A stretch of DNA of 58,131 nt from positions 1-58,131 of the forward strand of contig CAMLSF010000003.1 of the NCBI GenBank assembly GCA_946482615.1, read 5' to 3'. The DNA is from an uncultured Chromatiaceae bacterium (lineage in GTDB: Bacteria; Pseudomonadota; Gammaproteobacteria; Enterobacterales; Alteromonadaceae). This document shows positions 8,271 to 17,530 of this stretch, piece by piece. Positions within the stretch are counted from its first letter, which is position 1; the number at the start of each line of letters is the position of its first letter. Both the position numbers and the translations under genes were made by a program. The notes below the pieces were generated by a model. That model did no database searches. It saw only the letters and a list, made by a program, of their open reading frames with translations, and was not told the DNA's origin.

Positions 8271-9944
8271 ATGAAACTGATGTCAGTCAGTGCTTTATCC
8301 GCCATGCTGATGCTGGCGGGCTGTCAAAGTACCACTGCTCCCTCTCCTGTAGTTGTACAACCCAAAGCCAGTGCGAAAGCTATTGAGGCCCACATGGCCT
8401 TTTTAGGTGATGATAGCTTAGAAGGCCGTGATACAGGGAGTCGTGGTCATCAAATCGCCTCCAACTATATTGCCACTCAACTGGCCGCTTTAGGTTTAGA
8501 GCCCGCTGGTGAACAGGGCTATTTCCAGTCTGTGCCTATGCGCAAAGCCTTGCTGGTGCAAAGCAGTGCGAAAATGTCCTTGAATAACGGGGGCAAAACC
8601 ACAAACTTTGACTACCCCAAGCAGTTTTTTACCGGTCCCAGTACTTTGCATGCCAAAGTAGATGTGACCGCGCCTCTGGTTTTTGTTGGTTATGGTCTGG
8701 TGTCGAAAGAATTTAATCTGGACGATTACGCCAATCTGGATGTGAAAGGCAAAATTGTGGTGATGCTCAGTGGCCGTCCTAAATCCTTACCGAGTGAGGA
8801 AGCCGCACATATTCAAAGCCTAAAAGCAGAAAACGCCGCCGAGCGTGGTGCTGTAGGGGTGATCACTCTGCATACTCCGGCAGAAGAAAAAGTACGGCCT
8901 TATGCCAACAGCCTGATGTATCTGACCAGCCCCCGTATGCGTTGGTTGCACAAAGATGGCAAAGCTGAAGGTGAATTTGAGTCTCTGACAGGTTCAGCTT
9001 ATCTGCATCCTGATGCCGCCAGGTTGTTATTTGCTGGTGCCAGTCGTTCTCTGGACGATATTTTTGCTGATTTAGCGGCTGAAAAAGTGCCGGCAGGTTT
9101 TGAATTGAAAGGCACAGTCAATTTAAAACGTGAATCTACTATGGAAGATATCAGCAGTCCGAACGTGGCTGCGGTATTACCAGGTTCTGATCCACAACTT
9201 AAAAATGAATATGTGGTGGTGACTGCGCACTCGGATCATATTGGTTTCTCCAACGATGTGCGCAGCAAAGATAAAATTAATAACGGCTTTATGGACAACG
9301 CCGCAGGAGTCAGCATTATGCTGGAAACGGCGCGTTTATTTGCTCAGCAATCTGAACGGCCAAAACGTTCTTTGTTATTTGTGGCTGTGACAGGGGAAGA
9401 AAAAGGTTTATTGGGCGCTGATTATTTTGCCCATTACCCGACCCGTCCTATCGACAAACTGGTGGCTAACGTCAATATCGATATGCCAGTCTTGTTGTAT
9501 CCTTTTGCTGACATAGTGGCTTTTGGTGCAAATCATTCCAGTTTAGGTGCAACTGTGGATAAAGCTGCCGCTGCTGTGGGGATCACGCAAAGCCCTGATC
9601 CTATGCCTGAGCAGGCTATTTTTACCCGTTCAGACCATTACACTTTAGTGCAAAAAGGCGTGCCGTCTGTATTTTTGATGACAGGTTTTAACTCCAAAGA
9701 TCCAAAGCAAAAAGGTGGCGAAGTCTGGGGCAAGTTTTTTGCCAAACATTACCATAAACCTACAGACGACAAGGCAGGCTTAACCGCCGACTTTGGGGCT
9801 ATCCGTTACGATGCAGGTGCTACTTTCGCCGACATCAACTTCGGTATCACTACTGAAGTGGCGAATAATCCGCAGCGTCCAGTCTGGTTAAAAGACAGTT
9901 TCTTTGGCAAGATTTTTGGCAAAGACTACAACCAACAGAAATAA
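8271..9944 (+). CDS. M28-family metallopeptidase, lipoprotein
   Basis: This 557-aa peptidase has a lipoprotein signal peptide with lipobox LAGC, so it is probably anchored in a membrane facing the periplasm. A protease-associated (PA) type insert spans about 120-290. The M28 zinc ligands are visible in order: AHSDH (His about 320), FMDNAAG (Asp about 342), TGEEKG (Glu about 376), NIDMP (Asp about 404) and SDHY (His about 455). It should be a two-zinc aminopeptidase acting on exported or imported peptides. The AAGGAA ribosome site is seven bases before the ATG. Together with the upstream amidohydrolases this looks like a periplasmic peptide/amide degradation set. A second, shorter M28 peptidase is at 52248-53177. 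Confidence 0.92.
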   Translation: MKLMSVSALSAMLMLAGCQSTTAPSPVVVQPKASAKAIEAHMAFLGDDSLEGRDTGSRGHQIASNYIATQLAALGLEPAGEQGYFQSVPMRKALLVQSSAKMSLNNGGKTTNFDYPKQFFTGPSTLHAKVDVTAPLVFVGYGLVSKEFNLDDYANLDVKGKIVVMLSGRPKSLPSEEAAHIQSLKAENAAERGAVGVITLHTPAEEKVRPYANSLMYLTSPRMRWLHKDGKAEGEFESLTGSAYLHPDAARLLFAGASRSLDDIFADLAAEKVPAGFELKGTVNLKRESTMEDISSPNVAAVLPGSDPQLKNEYVVVTAHSDHIGFSNDVRSKDKINNGFMDNAAGVSIMLETARLFAQQSERPKRSLLFVAVTGEEKGLLGADYFAHYPTRPIDKLVANVNIDMPVLLYPFADIVAFGANHSSLGATVDKAAAAVGITQSPDPMPEQAIFTRSDHYTLVQKGVPSVFLMTGFNSKDPKQKGGEVWGKFFAKHYHKPTDDKAGLTADFGAIRYDAGATFADINFGITTEVANNPQRPVWLKDSFFGKIFGKDYNQQK

Positions 9945-10011
9945 TCTGTGAAGTCAGGTTCCGGATGCTGGAGTAAAGCCATAATCCGGGGCCTGCCCCT
10001 TCTGAGGCTGA

Positions 10012-10407
10012 TTAACCACCAGCCCATTTATGTTTGTAACCCAGTCTGGTCAACTCCTGTTGCACCAGTTCCCGTTGGTCACCCTGAATTTCAATCACAC
10101 CGTCTTTCACCGAACCACCACAGCCACATTTTTTCTTTAATAAAGCCGCGATTTCTGCCAGTTTTTCGGCGCTTTCAGCCAGACCCGTAATAGTGATCAC
10201 AGCTTTGCCATTCCGGCCTTTGGTTTCACGTTTTAATCGGGCATGGCCATCAGCAAAGGTCTGAGCTACAGCTTTTTGTGCTTTGGCTTTATCAATACGG
10301 CCTGTCTCTGTGCTGTAGACCAGATCATCCGCAGCAGCGCTTGTTGTTTCGGCAGGTCGCCCCAATTGTTGTTGCCAGTCGGCTAACGAGATTTTTTTGC
10401 CACTCAT
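10012..10407 (-). CDS. yciH: SUI1/eIF1-like translation factor (YciH family)
   Basis: This protein of about 131 aa has a C-terminal SUI1 domain: GRNGKAVITITGL, then LKKKCGCGGSVKDGVIEIQGDQ and the ending LTRLGYKHKWAGG. The family is related to eukaryotic eIF1. In bacteria YciH can influence initiation fidelity, but its physiological role is modest and not settled. The start chosen is the ATG at 10407 (MSGKKISLADWQ), which matches the usual family start. A longer ORF reaches 10467 but would enter sequence next to the repeat at 10472-10598. The ribosome site is weak. Confidence 0.85.
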   Translation of the reverse strand: MSGKKISLADWQQQLGRPAETTSAAADDLVYSTETGRIDKAKAQKAVAQTFADGHARLKRETKGRNGKAVITITGLAESAEKLAEIAALLKKKCGCGGSVKDGVIEIQGDQRELVQQELTRLGYKHKWAGG

Positions 10408-10471
10408 AAAATAATCTGTGTAAGTCGTCAGAAGGCGCACGATAAACAACAAGCGTGTAAACAGCAAGCGT

Positions 10472-10598
10472 TATCCCCGTCGTTCTTGAAGCCGCAGCTT
10501 TGTTGTCTTCGCGCTCTCGCCCAGGTCACATAGTAGCCTATGCTCCCAGGGCATCGATCACTTGTCGCCTTGCTGCAACTCCAATTACTTAGGGTATA
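10472..10598 (-). repeat. Hairpin-rich intergenic repeat, copy 3 (inverted)
   Basis: The reverse complement of this stretch reads TATACCCTAAGTAATTGGAG ... GGCTTCAAGAACGACGGGGATA and matches the unit at 71-193 over its whole length, with scattered differences. The GCATAG/CTATG hairpin is partly changed (GCATAGGCTACTATG), while GGCGAGAG, ACAAAGCTGCGGCTTCAAG and TTGGAGTTGCAGC are kept. It sits between the yciH start and the GAF gene promoter. Confidence 0.85.
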
Positions 10599-10623
10599 GA
10601 GTTGATTGAGGCAAAAAAAGCCA

Positions 10624-10651
10624 TTGGCAAATAAAAGGCTTCTGGTAAACT
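10624..10651 (+). promoter_or_regulatory. Predicted sigma-70 promoter for the GAF gene
   Basis: TTGGCA (10624-10629) and TAAACT (10646-10651) are separated by 16 bp, and the start codon lies 23 bases downstream of the -10 box. This is a pattern match only. Confidence 0.5.
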
Positions 10652-10673
10652 ACCGTCAATTTTAGAAATCTGG

Positions 10674-11363
10674 ATGGCTGAAGTGTCTATTCATCTATAT
10701 CTCGAGCAGTCAGGATTGTCTGCGCTTCTACAGGGACAGGAAACCGCGATAGCACAGGCTGTGGCTGTGTTAAAAAACCAGCTGGCCGTAGCGCCAGCTC
10801 CTGCCGTGACCTGGTCTTATCAGGTGCCTGAATTAGGCGAAGGTGGCGCTTGTTCTTTGTTTGGCCAATTGGCAGATGAACCTTATGATTTGGTGGCTAC
10901 TCTGGGGCAAAACCAAGCCACAGCAACAGCCTTAAGCCAGTTAACCGCTGTAGTGCAAAATTATCAGCAAAGTAACGACAGTGACTGGTTTGGTATTTAC
11001 CAGAAACGTCAGAACCCGCAGGGCGAGACTGTGTTGGTTAAACTGGCCTATTTTGGTGCGGCGTCCCGCGCTGAATTTCCGTTAACCGCAGAATTTGCTC
11101 AAATCAGCAATAACAGCACTGTAGGTCTGACTGGTAAAGCCAAAGTGATCAACGATGTCACCGCCTACTTAACTGCAGGCGGCGAATATTACACCTGCGA
11201 TCCCAAAGTATTATCCGAAGCCTGTTTGCCTTTATTCAACAGCAATGGTGAACTGGCAGGTATTATTGACGCTGAGGCCTTTGAACGTCAGGCCTACCAT
11301 ACAGAAGCTCTGGTTCGTCTGGTTGCCATTTGTCTTGTGCTGCCAGACTTGTTGCCTGCATGA
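10674..11363 (+). CDS. GAF-domain protein of unknown role
   Basis: This cytoplasmic protein of 229 aa has no signal peptide. The C-terminal half (about 95-228) looks like a GAF domain: DWFGIYQKR, VKLAYFGA, and ACLPLFNSNGELAGIIDAEA. The stretch GEYYTCDPKVLSEACLPL resembles the region of free methionine-(R)-sulfoxide reductases (fRMsr/YebR) that carries a catalytic Cys. Cys175 here is in the equivalent place, but the other conserved Cys positions are not obvious (STVGLTGKAKVIND in place of a Cys-containing strand). Enzymatic activity is therefore doubtful. It lies 52 bases upstream of the aminotransferase gene and could share its transcript. The ribosome site is weak (AAATCTGG). Confidence 0.6.
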   Translation: MAEVSIHLYLEQSGLSALLQGQETAIAQAVAVLKNQLAVAPAPAVTWSYQVPELGEGGACSLFGQLADEPYDLVATLGQNQATATALSQLTAVVQNYQQSNDSDWFGIYQKRQNPQGETVLVKLAYFGAASRAEFPLTAEFAQISNNSTVGLTGKAKVINDVTAYLTAGGEYYTCDPKVLSEACLPLFNSNGELAGIIDAEAFERQAYHTEALVRLVAICLVLPDLLPA

Positions 11364-11415
11364 TAAGATGAAACCGAATTGATTTTTTAACACCGCAAAC
11401 TAATAGGTAATGACT

Positions 11416-12609
11416 ATGTTTTCGCACTTACAGCCGACCCCTATAGATCCAATTTTAGGTTTAATGGCCGCTTATAAAGAAGATCCAAATCCATTGAAAG
11501 TGGACCTTGGGGTGGGTGTCTACAAAGACGAGCAAGGCCATACGGCTGTGCTGGATTGTGTGAAAAAAGCCGAAGCGCTGCGTTTAAATAACGAAGACAG
11601 TAAAACCTACATAGGTATGGCGGGGGATTTATCCTTTAACAGCCATATCGAAAAACTGGCCTTTGGTCAGCATAAAGTGCTGTTATCAGGCCGTGTCACT
11701 ACTGCGCACACTCCTGGTGGTACAGGTGCTTTGCGTGTTGCCGCTGAATTTATTAAAAAAGCTAATCCGGATGCGACAGTTTGGGTCACTAATCCTACCT
11801 GGGCTAACCATATTTCGTTGTTTCAGGCGGCTGGTCTGAAAGTTAAAGAATACAGCTACTACGACTGGGATACCAAAGGTCTGAAGTTTGACGCCATGCT
11901 GACTGAACTGGCACAGGTTCCTGCCGGTGATGTGGTACTGGTACATGCCTGCTGTCATAACCCAAGCGGTATGGATTTAAACTTTGAGCAATGGAAACAA
12001 TTTGCCCATTTAGCCAAAGAAAAAGGTTTTACGCCTTTGGTGGATATGGCCTATCAGGGCTTTGGTTTAGGTCTGGAAGAGGACACTCAGGGTTTACGTT
12101 ACGTCGCTGATCTGGTGGACGAACTGATTTTATGCAGCTCCTGCTCGAAAAACTTCGGTTTATACCGTGAGCGTATCGGTGCTGTCAGCATAGTCACAGC
12201 TGACAGCAAAACTACAGAGATAGCCAGGTCTGTTTTGCTTGCTGTGGTGCGTAGTATTTATTCTATGCCTCCTGCTCATGGCGCTATCATTGTCAGCCAT
12301 ATTCTGGACAGCCAGGAGTTAACTGCGCTGTGGCATCAGGAGCTGGCGGTCATGCGTAATCGTATCAATGACTACCGTCAACTGATTATTGATAAGTTTG
12401 TTGCTGAAGGTATCACTCAGGATTTTAGTTTTATTACCAAACAACACGGTATGTTCTCGTTCCTTGGTATTAACAAAGAGCAAATTGAACGTCTGCGTAA
12501 AGAGTTCAGCATTTATATGGTGGGTTCAAGCCGTGTCAGTATTGCCGGTTTAAACCATAGCAATATTGATTACTTCGCCAAGGCTATGGCGCAGGTATTA
12601 AAAGGTTAA
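11416..12609 (+). CDS. Aspartate/aromatic-amino-acid aminotransferase
   Basis: This is a class I PLP-dependent aminotransferase of 397 aa, the length of AspC and TyrB. It moves the amino group between aspartate or aromatic amino acids and 2-oxoglutarate. Visible motifs are PTPIDPILGL at the N terminus, VDLGVGVYKD, the substrate/cofactor segment HACCHNPSGMD, VDMAYQGFG, and the lysine motif SCSKNFGLYRERIGA. The start at 11416 (MFSHLQPTP) lines up with AspC; an ATG six bases earlier is closer to an AGG. From sequence alone I cannot decide between AspC-like and TyrB-like specificity, so no symbol is given. A strong terminator follows. Confidence 0.93.
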   Translation: MFSHLQPTPIDPILGLMAAYKEDPNPLKVDLGVGVYKDEQGHTAVLDCVKKAEALRLNNEDSKTYIGMAGDLSFNSHIEKLAFGQHKVLLSGRVTTAHTPGGTGALRVAAEFIKKANPDATVWVTNPTWANHISLFQAAGLKVKEYSYYDWDTKGLKFDAMLTELAQVPAGDVVLVHACCHNPSGMDLNFEQWKQFAHLAKEKGFTPLVDMAYQGFGLGLEEDTQGLRYVADLVDELILCSSCSKNFGLYRERIGAVSIVTADSKTTEIARSVLLAVVRSIYSMPPAHGAIIVSHILDSQELTALWHQELAVMRNRINDYRQLIIDKFVAEGITQDFSFITKQHGMFSFLGINKEQIERLRKEFSIYMVGSSRVSIAGLNHSNIDYFAKAMAQVLKG

Positions 12610-12629
12610 GCGTTCTGGCTTAACAGGTG

Positions 12630-12652
12630 GGGTGGCTTTGGCCACCCTTTTT
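12630..12652 (+). terminator. Intrinsic terminator after the aminotransferase gene
   Basis: The stem GGGTGGC/GCCACCC has a four-base loop and is followed by TTTTT, 20 bases after the stop codon. Confidence 0.88.
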
Positions 12653-12753
12653 ATTTGCCGGAAAAAAAGTTTTTGTCAGGAAAGCTTTGGCTAACTAAGC
12701 TAGCATAAACAGAGTATTGTATAAAAAGTAATACCCAGGTCTGAGGTTAAGTA

Positions 12754-13497
12754 GTGATAAAAAGCGTATTTGCTGTCCTGTTTTGTTTCTGTGTTGTTTT
12801 TACTGTTTACGCTGATGGGCCTGCGTTAAGAGTGGTCACTGAATTATCGCCCCCTCATCAGACGATAAAAGAAGGCAAGGTTGACGGTATCAGCACTCAG
12901 ATTGTTGAAGCCACGTTAAAACAAGCCGGGCTACAAAGCCGCATTGAAGTGTATCCCTGGGCCAGAGCTTTTTATATCGCCAGCTCAACGCCTAATGTAC
13001 TGATTTATAATATGGCCAGAACAGCAGAACGGGAAAACGAGTTTCACTGGATTGGTCCGGTGGCGAATTACCGTTTGGGTTTAGTTCGCTTAACGGAGCG
13101 CACAGATTTAACTCCGAATCATGTCAAAGACTTAGGCTCTGCCGTGATCGCAGTGCAGCGCGACGATTTCTCTGCCGTCTACCTGCAGCAACAGGGGTTA
13201 AAAATTGGCAAAGAGCTACAACTCTCTGCAGATATTCTGGAATCCTGGCGTTTGTTGCTCAAAGGCAAAGTGGATTATGTGGTGGATGATGAAGCGGCAA
13301 TAGCCTTGATGGAGAAACAATTGCTACAGCCGCAGGGCATAACTCGTTTTGTGTTAGCTATACCCCAACTGGAACAAAACACTTATCTGGCCGCCAGTAA
13401 AACCACAGATCCTGAACTGGTAAAAAAGCTGCAACAGGCTCATCTTCAGGTTCAAAAAACTCAGCTGTATCAGGATGTGATGGCGGGCCGCTTTTAG
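12754..13497 (+). CDS. Periplasmic solute-binding protein, family 3 type
   Basis: This protein of 247 aa has a signal peptide (MIKSVFAVLFCF...VYA) followed by a type-2 periplasmic-binding fold: LRVVTELSPPHQ at the start, then VDGISTQIVEATLKQAG, YPWARAFYIAS, and VDYVVDDEAAIALME. It resembles the orphan amino-acid-binding-like proteins common in Alteromonadales and Vibrio. No permease or ATPase gene is adjacent, so it may serve a distant transporter or be a stand-alone sensor component. The start is GTG with GAGG nine bases upstream. It converges with fldB, leaving only seven bases between stop codons. Confidence 0.8.
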   Translation: MIKSVFAVLFCFCVVFTVYADGPALRVVTELSPPHQTIKEGKVDGISTQIVEATLKQAGLQSRIEVYPWARAFYIASSTPNVLIYNMARTAERENEFHWIGPVANYRLGLVRLTERTDLTPNHVKDLGSAVIAVQRDDFSAVYLQQQGLKIGKELQLSADILESWRLLLKGKVDYVVDDEAAIALMEKQLLQPQGITRFVLAIPQLEQNTYLAASKTTDPELVKKLQQAHLQVQKTQLYQDVMAGRF

Positions 13498-13504
13498 AGT
13501 TAAG

Positions 13505-14041
13505 TTAAAGCGCTATCAGCTCGTTCATTAATTGGGTCAGCCACTGATTCAGTCGTTGATCCGTCTGGTCATACTGATTTTCTTCATCCAAAGCCAAACC
13601 ATAAAACCATTCACCATCCTCAGTCGCAGCTTTGGAGGCCATAAAGTCATAACCTGCAGTGGGCCAGAAACCTATACGAATACAGTCCTGCGGCGCTATC
13701 GCCTGATGCAACATACCTAGCGCATCCTGAAACCATTCGGCGTAACCCAACTGATCGCCCATGCCATAAATAGCGACAATTTTACCTGTTAAGTCAACTG
13801 CGCTGATGTCGTCCCAGTGTGCTTCCCAATCTTCCTGCAGTTCACCAAAATCCCAGGTTGAAATGCCTAAAATCAACAAATCGTAGTCTGCCATCAGAGT
13901 CAGAGGCTGATCTTTAATATTGTGAAGTGTTACACTGCTGCCATCCGGCAAGGCTGGATCTGCGCTTAAAAGCACCTGAATTTTTTCCGCCACTATTTCG
14001 GTGTAACAGGTGGTGGAACCGTAAAAAAGACCAATTTTCAT
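13505..14041 (-). CDS. fldB: Long-chain flavodoxin FldB
   Basis: This 178-aa FMN-binding electron carrier closely follows E. coli FldB: MKIGLFYGSTTCYTE (phosphate loop), ILGISTWDFGELQEDW (aromatic FMN stack), IYGMGDQLGYAEWF, and GLALDEENQYDQT. It is a cytoplasmic low-potential electron donor. It diverges from xerD exactly as in enterobacteria. An in-frame start at 14110 exists, but the ATG at 14041 matches the family start. Confidence 0.95.
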   Translation of the reverse strand: MKIGLFYGSTTCYTEIVAEKIQVLLSADPALPDGSSVTLHNIKDQPLTLMADYDLLILGISTWDFGELQEDWEAHWDDISAVDLTGKIVAIYGMGDQLGYAEWFQDALGMLHQAIAPQDCIRIGFWPTAGYDFMASKAATEDGEWFYGLALDEENQYDQTDQRLNQWLTQLMNELIAL

Positions 14042-14136
14042 CAGGCAGGACTCTGTATTTCGTGTGGGCGGCAGTTTAGTAGAACAGCACAAAGCAACAA
14101 AGCCGGGCAAGGCAAATTAACACGGAGCAGCAGCTG

Positions 14137-15039
14137 GTGGCAGTAGTAACACTCTCTGAACAACACTTGATCAAGAGCTTTTTAGATCAGCTGTGGCTGG
14201 ATAAAGGCGTCAGTGAACACACCTTAAGTGCTTATGGCACAGATTTGACTAAATTTGCGTTGTTTTTGCAGCAACAAGGTCAACAGCTGACCACAGTGGA
14301 TCAGATGCTGCTGAACAGTTATCTGGCTTACAGAGTGGATCAGGGCTTTAGTCCGCGTAGTACATCCAGAGCATTAAGCAGCCTGCGCCGGTTTTATCGT
14401 CACCTGCACAAAACCAGACAGATCAGTGAAAACCCTTTAGCTGATGTCTTTAATCCAAAAATTGGCCGCTCTTTGCCTAAAACCTTATCCGAGCAGGATG
14501 TGGATTTATTATTGGCAGCACCCGATGTCAGTGATTTAATTCAATTTCGTGACAAAGTGATGTTAGAAATTCTTTATGCCGCCGGTCTTAGGGTATCTGA
14601 GTTGGTCGGTTTAACCCTGCAGCAGATTAATTTGCGTCAGGGTTTAGTCCGGGTCACTGGCAAAGGCAAAAAAGAACGGCTGGTGCCTTTAGGGGAAACT
14701 GCAGTGGAATGGCTGGATAATTACCTGCGCCAGGGCCGTGGATTGTTGCTTGATGGCCAGAGTGATGTGGTATTTCCAAGCTCCAGAGGTCAACAAATGA
14801 CCCGACAAACTTTCTGGCACCGGATTAAGTTTTATGCCAAAGTGGCAGGCATTAATGCAGAGTTGTCTCCGCATACGGTACGACATGCCTTTGCCACTCA
14901 TTTATTGAATCATGGTGCTGATTTACGGGTCGTACAGTTATTATTGGGGCACAGCGATTTATCGACCACCCAAATTTATACCCATGTGGCGCAAGCGCGT
15001 CTGCAAAGTTTACATCAACAACATCATCCCAGAGGTTAG
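14137..15039 (+). CDS. xerD: Site-specific tyrosine recombinase XerD
   Basis: This 300-aa recombinase acts with XerC at dif to resolve chromosome dimers. It has an N-terminal SAM-like core-binding domain (about 8-95) and a catalytic domain (about 110-295). Catalytic residues are visible: Arg about 151 (AAGLRVSEL), Lys in GKGKKERLV, His246/Arg249 (SPHTVRHAFATHLL), His in LLGHSDLSTT, and the Tyr nucleophile in TQIYTHV. The start is GTG with GGAG nine to ten bases upstream. It is the first gene of xerD-dsbC-recJ. Confidence 0.97.
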   Translation: MAVVTLSEQHLIKSFLDQLWLDKGVSEHTLSAYGTDLTKFALFLQQQGQQLTTVDQMLLNSYLAYRVDQGFSPRSTSRALSSLRRFYRHLHKTRQISENPLADVFNPKIGRSLPKTLSEQDVDLLLAAPDVSDLIQFRDKVMLEILYAAGLRVSELVGLTLQQINLRQGLVRVTGKGKKERLVPLGETAVEWLDNYLRQGRGLLLDGQSDVVFPSSRGQQMTRQTFWHRIKFYAKVAGINAELSPHTVRHAFATHLLNHGADLRVVQLLLGHSDLSTTQIYTHVAQARLQSLHQQHHPRG

Positions 15040-15060
15040 CTTTGGGTGCAGGATATACAG

Positions 15061-15768
15061 ATGAAGAAGTTTAGTTATCTCGCCATTATGACCGCCTTTT
15101 TGAGTACAGGTTTAACAGCGCAGGCATTGTTACCTGAAGTGAATAAAGCTTTTTCTGAAGTAGGATTAAGTGTCAAAGCTGTAGCGGATTCCACTGTTCC
15201 CGGAATGTTGCAGGTGCAAACTGACAAAGGTTTATTTTTTATGTCAGACAACAAACAGTATTTGTTTGAAGGCAATATTTACGATTTAAAAAATAAAAAA
15301 CTGGTCAATGAAGATATTCTGAAAGACATCCGTAAAGCCGGGGTAAAAGAATTTGACGACTCAGTGATTGAATTTAAAGCTGCCAACGAAAAGTACGTGA
15401 TCCATGTTTTTACTGACACCAGCTGTGGCTACTGCCGTAAGTTACATAACGAAATGGCTGAGCTGAACAAGGCTGGTATTACGGTGCGTTACCTGGCTTT
15501 CCCACGTGGCGGCATCCAGTCTGCTACTTATGACGAGCTGCAGTCCATTTGGTGTGCTAAAGATGCGAAACAGGCGCTGACGGATGCAAAAAGCGGCAAA
15601 GCAGTGCAACAAGCCAGCTGTCCGAATAAAGTGGCTCAGCAATATGAATTAGGTCAGAGTTTTGGCATCAACGGTACTCCGGCTCTTATATTACCAGACG
15701 GCCGTTTAATTCCTGGTTATCAACCTGCTGCAGCTTTAGTCGCAGCTCTGAGTCAGAATGCGTCTTAA
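15061..15768 (+). CDS. dsbC: Periplasmic disulfide isomerase DsbC
   Basis: This 235-aa periplasmic thiol:disulfide isomerase has a signal peptide (MKKFSYLAIMTAFLST...AQA), an N-terminal dimerisation domain (about 25-80) and a thioredoxin-fold domain with active site CGYC at 122-125. The cis-Pro loop GTPALILPDG is present. The ATG at 15061 is chosen because AGGA lies seven bases upstream and the signal peptide then begins properly; an in-frame GTG at 15046 is less likely. It sits between xerD and recJ with short spacers, as in E. coli. Confidence 0.96.
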   Translation: MKKFSYLAIMTAFLSTGLTAQALLPEVNKAFSEVGLSVKAVADSTVPGMLQVQTDKGLFFMSDNKQYLFEGNIYDLKNKKLVNEDILKDIRKAGVKEFDDSVIEFKAANEKYVIHVFTDTSCGYCRKLHNEMAELNKAGITVRYLAFPRGGIQSATYDELQSIWCAKDAKQALTDAKSGKAVQQASCPNKVAQQYELGQSFGINGTPALILPDGRLIPGYQPAAALVAALSQNAS

Positions 15769-15780
15769 ACGGAACCATCC

Positions 15781-17511
15781 TTGAGCATCACTAAAGAATT
15801 ACAGCGCCGGCCTGTACCGGCTATTTCTGCTGAGCTTGCACAGTTCCATCCGGTGATCCAGCGTATCTACGCCAGCCGTGGTATTGAAAGTTCGCTGCAG
15901 CTGGCACGGGGTGCAGCTCAACTGCTGCCTTTTACTTTGCTTAAAGGCATTTCAGCTGCAGTTGCCTTGTTAATTGAAGCGTTACAGCAACAACAGCATA
16001 TTGTCATAGTTGGCGATTTTGATGCCGACGGTGCCACCAGTACCGCCACTTTGCTGACCGGCTTAAAAAGTCTGGGGTTTAAGCATGTGGAGTATCTGGT
16101 ACCAAACCGTTTTGAATACGGTTATGGTTTGTCGGTAGAAATGGCTGAAATTGCCGTAGCTCAGGGCGCTCAACTGATAGTGACAGTAGACAACGGTATT
16201 TCAGCCATTGACGGTATAGCGCTGGCAAAAAAAATGGGCGTCAAAGTACTGGTCACGGACCACCATTTGCCGGGCAATGAGCTGCCGGATGCGGACGCTA
16301 TAGTCAATCCAAACCAGCCGGGTTGTGCTTTTCCCAGTAAACAACTGGCCGGTGTTGGTGTGGCCTTTTATCTGCTGCTGGCGCTGCGTGCTGAACTTCG
16401 TACTATGGGTTATTTTACTGAAAACCAGCCGGAGCCGAATTTAGCAGAGCTATTGGACTTAGTGGCCTTAGGCACTGTGGCTGACGTGGTGCCGCTGGAT
16501 ACCAACAACAGAATTCTGGTGCATCAGGGCCTGCAACGTATTCGCAGTGGTAAAGCCCGGCCTGGCATTCAGGCCTTAATTGATGTGGCCAACCGCAAAG
16601 CCGAAAAACTGACAGCGCAGGATTTTGGTTTTGCTTTAGCACCCCGTTTAAATGCGGCCGGACGTTTGGATGATATGGGCCTTGGTATCAGCTGTTTATT
16701 GGCGCCTGATTTACCCCGGGCCCGTATGTATGCGGCAGAACTTGACAGTTTAAACGTCGAGCGCCGCGAAATAGAACAAGGCATGCAGCAGGAAGCTTTG
16801 GCTTATTTGCAGCGTTTGTCTTTCGCTGCTGACCAGTTGCCTGATACCTTGTGTTTGTACCAGAGTGATTGGCATCAGGGCGTGATAGGAATTCTGGCAG
16901 GCCGGATTAAAGAGCAATACCACAGGCCAGTGCTGGTGTTTGCGCAGGGCGACGAAGGTGAACTCAAAGGGTCGGCCCGTTCTATTCCTGGCTTGCATAT
17001 CCGTGATTTGTTGGATGAAGTCTCGACTCAATACCCAGGCCTGATTAAAAAGTTTGGTGGCCATGCCATGGCGGCTGGTTTAACTATTGCGGAAGAACGT
17101 TTTGAGACCTTTAAGCTGGCGCTGAATTTTGTCGCGAAAAAGTACCTGACTCCAGAGCTGTTGACTGCCGTGCTTTATACCGATGGTGATTTAGGCAGTG
17201 ATTGTTTGTCAGTGCCTTTCGCCCGTTTATTGCAACAAGCTGGCCCTTGGGGACAAGCCTTTCCTGAGCCCGTGTTTGAAGGCGAATTTATCATTCGCCA
17301 ACAGCGTCTGCTGGCGGATAAACACCTCAAATTGATGCTGGAATCCAGTGATGGCAGTTTAGTGGATGCCATCTGGTTTAACGCCGATAACAAAGCCTGG
17401 CCTGATGCCAACGTCAAAAAGATCCGCGTGGCGTATCAGTTGGATATCAATGACTACAGAGATCAGCAGTCGGTGCAGTTGATTGTCCGTTTGATTGAAA
17501 AAATCGGTTAG
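15781..17511 (+). CDS. recJ: Single-strand-specific 5'-3' exonuclease RecJ
   Basis: This 576-aa DHH-family exonuclease acts in recombination and mismatch repair. Visible motifs are VGDFDADGATSTA (motif I), VTVDNGIS (II), VTDHHLPG (DHH, III), GTVADVVPL (IV) and the DHHA1 region GRIKEQYHRPVLVF ... KFGGHAMAAGLT. The length matches E. coli RecJ (577 aa). The start is TTG at 15781, 12 bases after the dsbC stop, with a weak GGA-type site. This suggests low translation, which fits a nuclease. Confidence 0.97.
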   Translation: MSITKELQRRPVPAISAELAQFHPVIQRIYASRGIESSLQLARGAAQLLPFTLLKGISAAVALLIEALQQQQHIVIVGDFDADGATSTATLLTGLKSLGFKHVEYLVPNRFEYGYGLSVEMAEIAVAQGAQLIVTVDNGISAIDGIALAKKMGVKVLVTDHHLPGNELPDADAIVNPNQPGCAFPSKQLAGVGVAFYLLLALRAELRTMGYFTENQPEPNLAELLDLVALGTVADVVPLDTNNRILVHQGLQRIRSGKARPGIQALIDVANRKAEKLTAQDFGFALAPRLNAAGRLDDMGLGISCLLAPDLPRARMYAAELDSLNVERREIEQGMQQEALAYLQRLSFAADQLPDTLCLYQSDWHQGVIGILAGRIKEQYHRPVLVFAQGDEGELKGSARSIPGLHIRDLLDEVSTQYPGLIKKFGGHAMAAGLTIAEERFETFKLALNFVAKKYLTPELLTAVLYTDGDLGSDCLSVPFARLLQQAGPWGQAFPEPVFEGEFIIRQQRLLADKHLKLMLESSDGSLVDAIWFNADNKAWPDANVKKIRVAYQLDINDYRDQQSVQLIVRLIEKIG

Positions 17512-17530
17512 ATCCCCTCTACGCTGTTTT

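Noticed and set aside
9948..10190. Plus-strand 80-aa ORF between the M28 peptidase and yciH
   Set aside because: Most of it is antisense to the SUI1 domain. It has no ribosome site and the composition is not protein-like.
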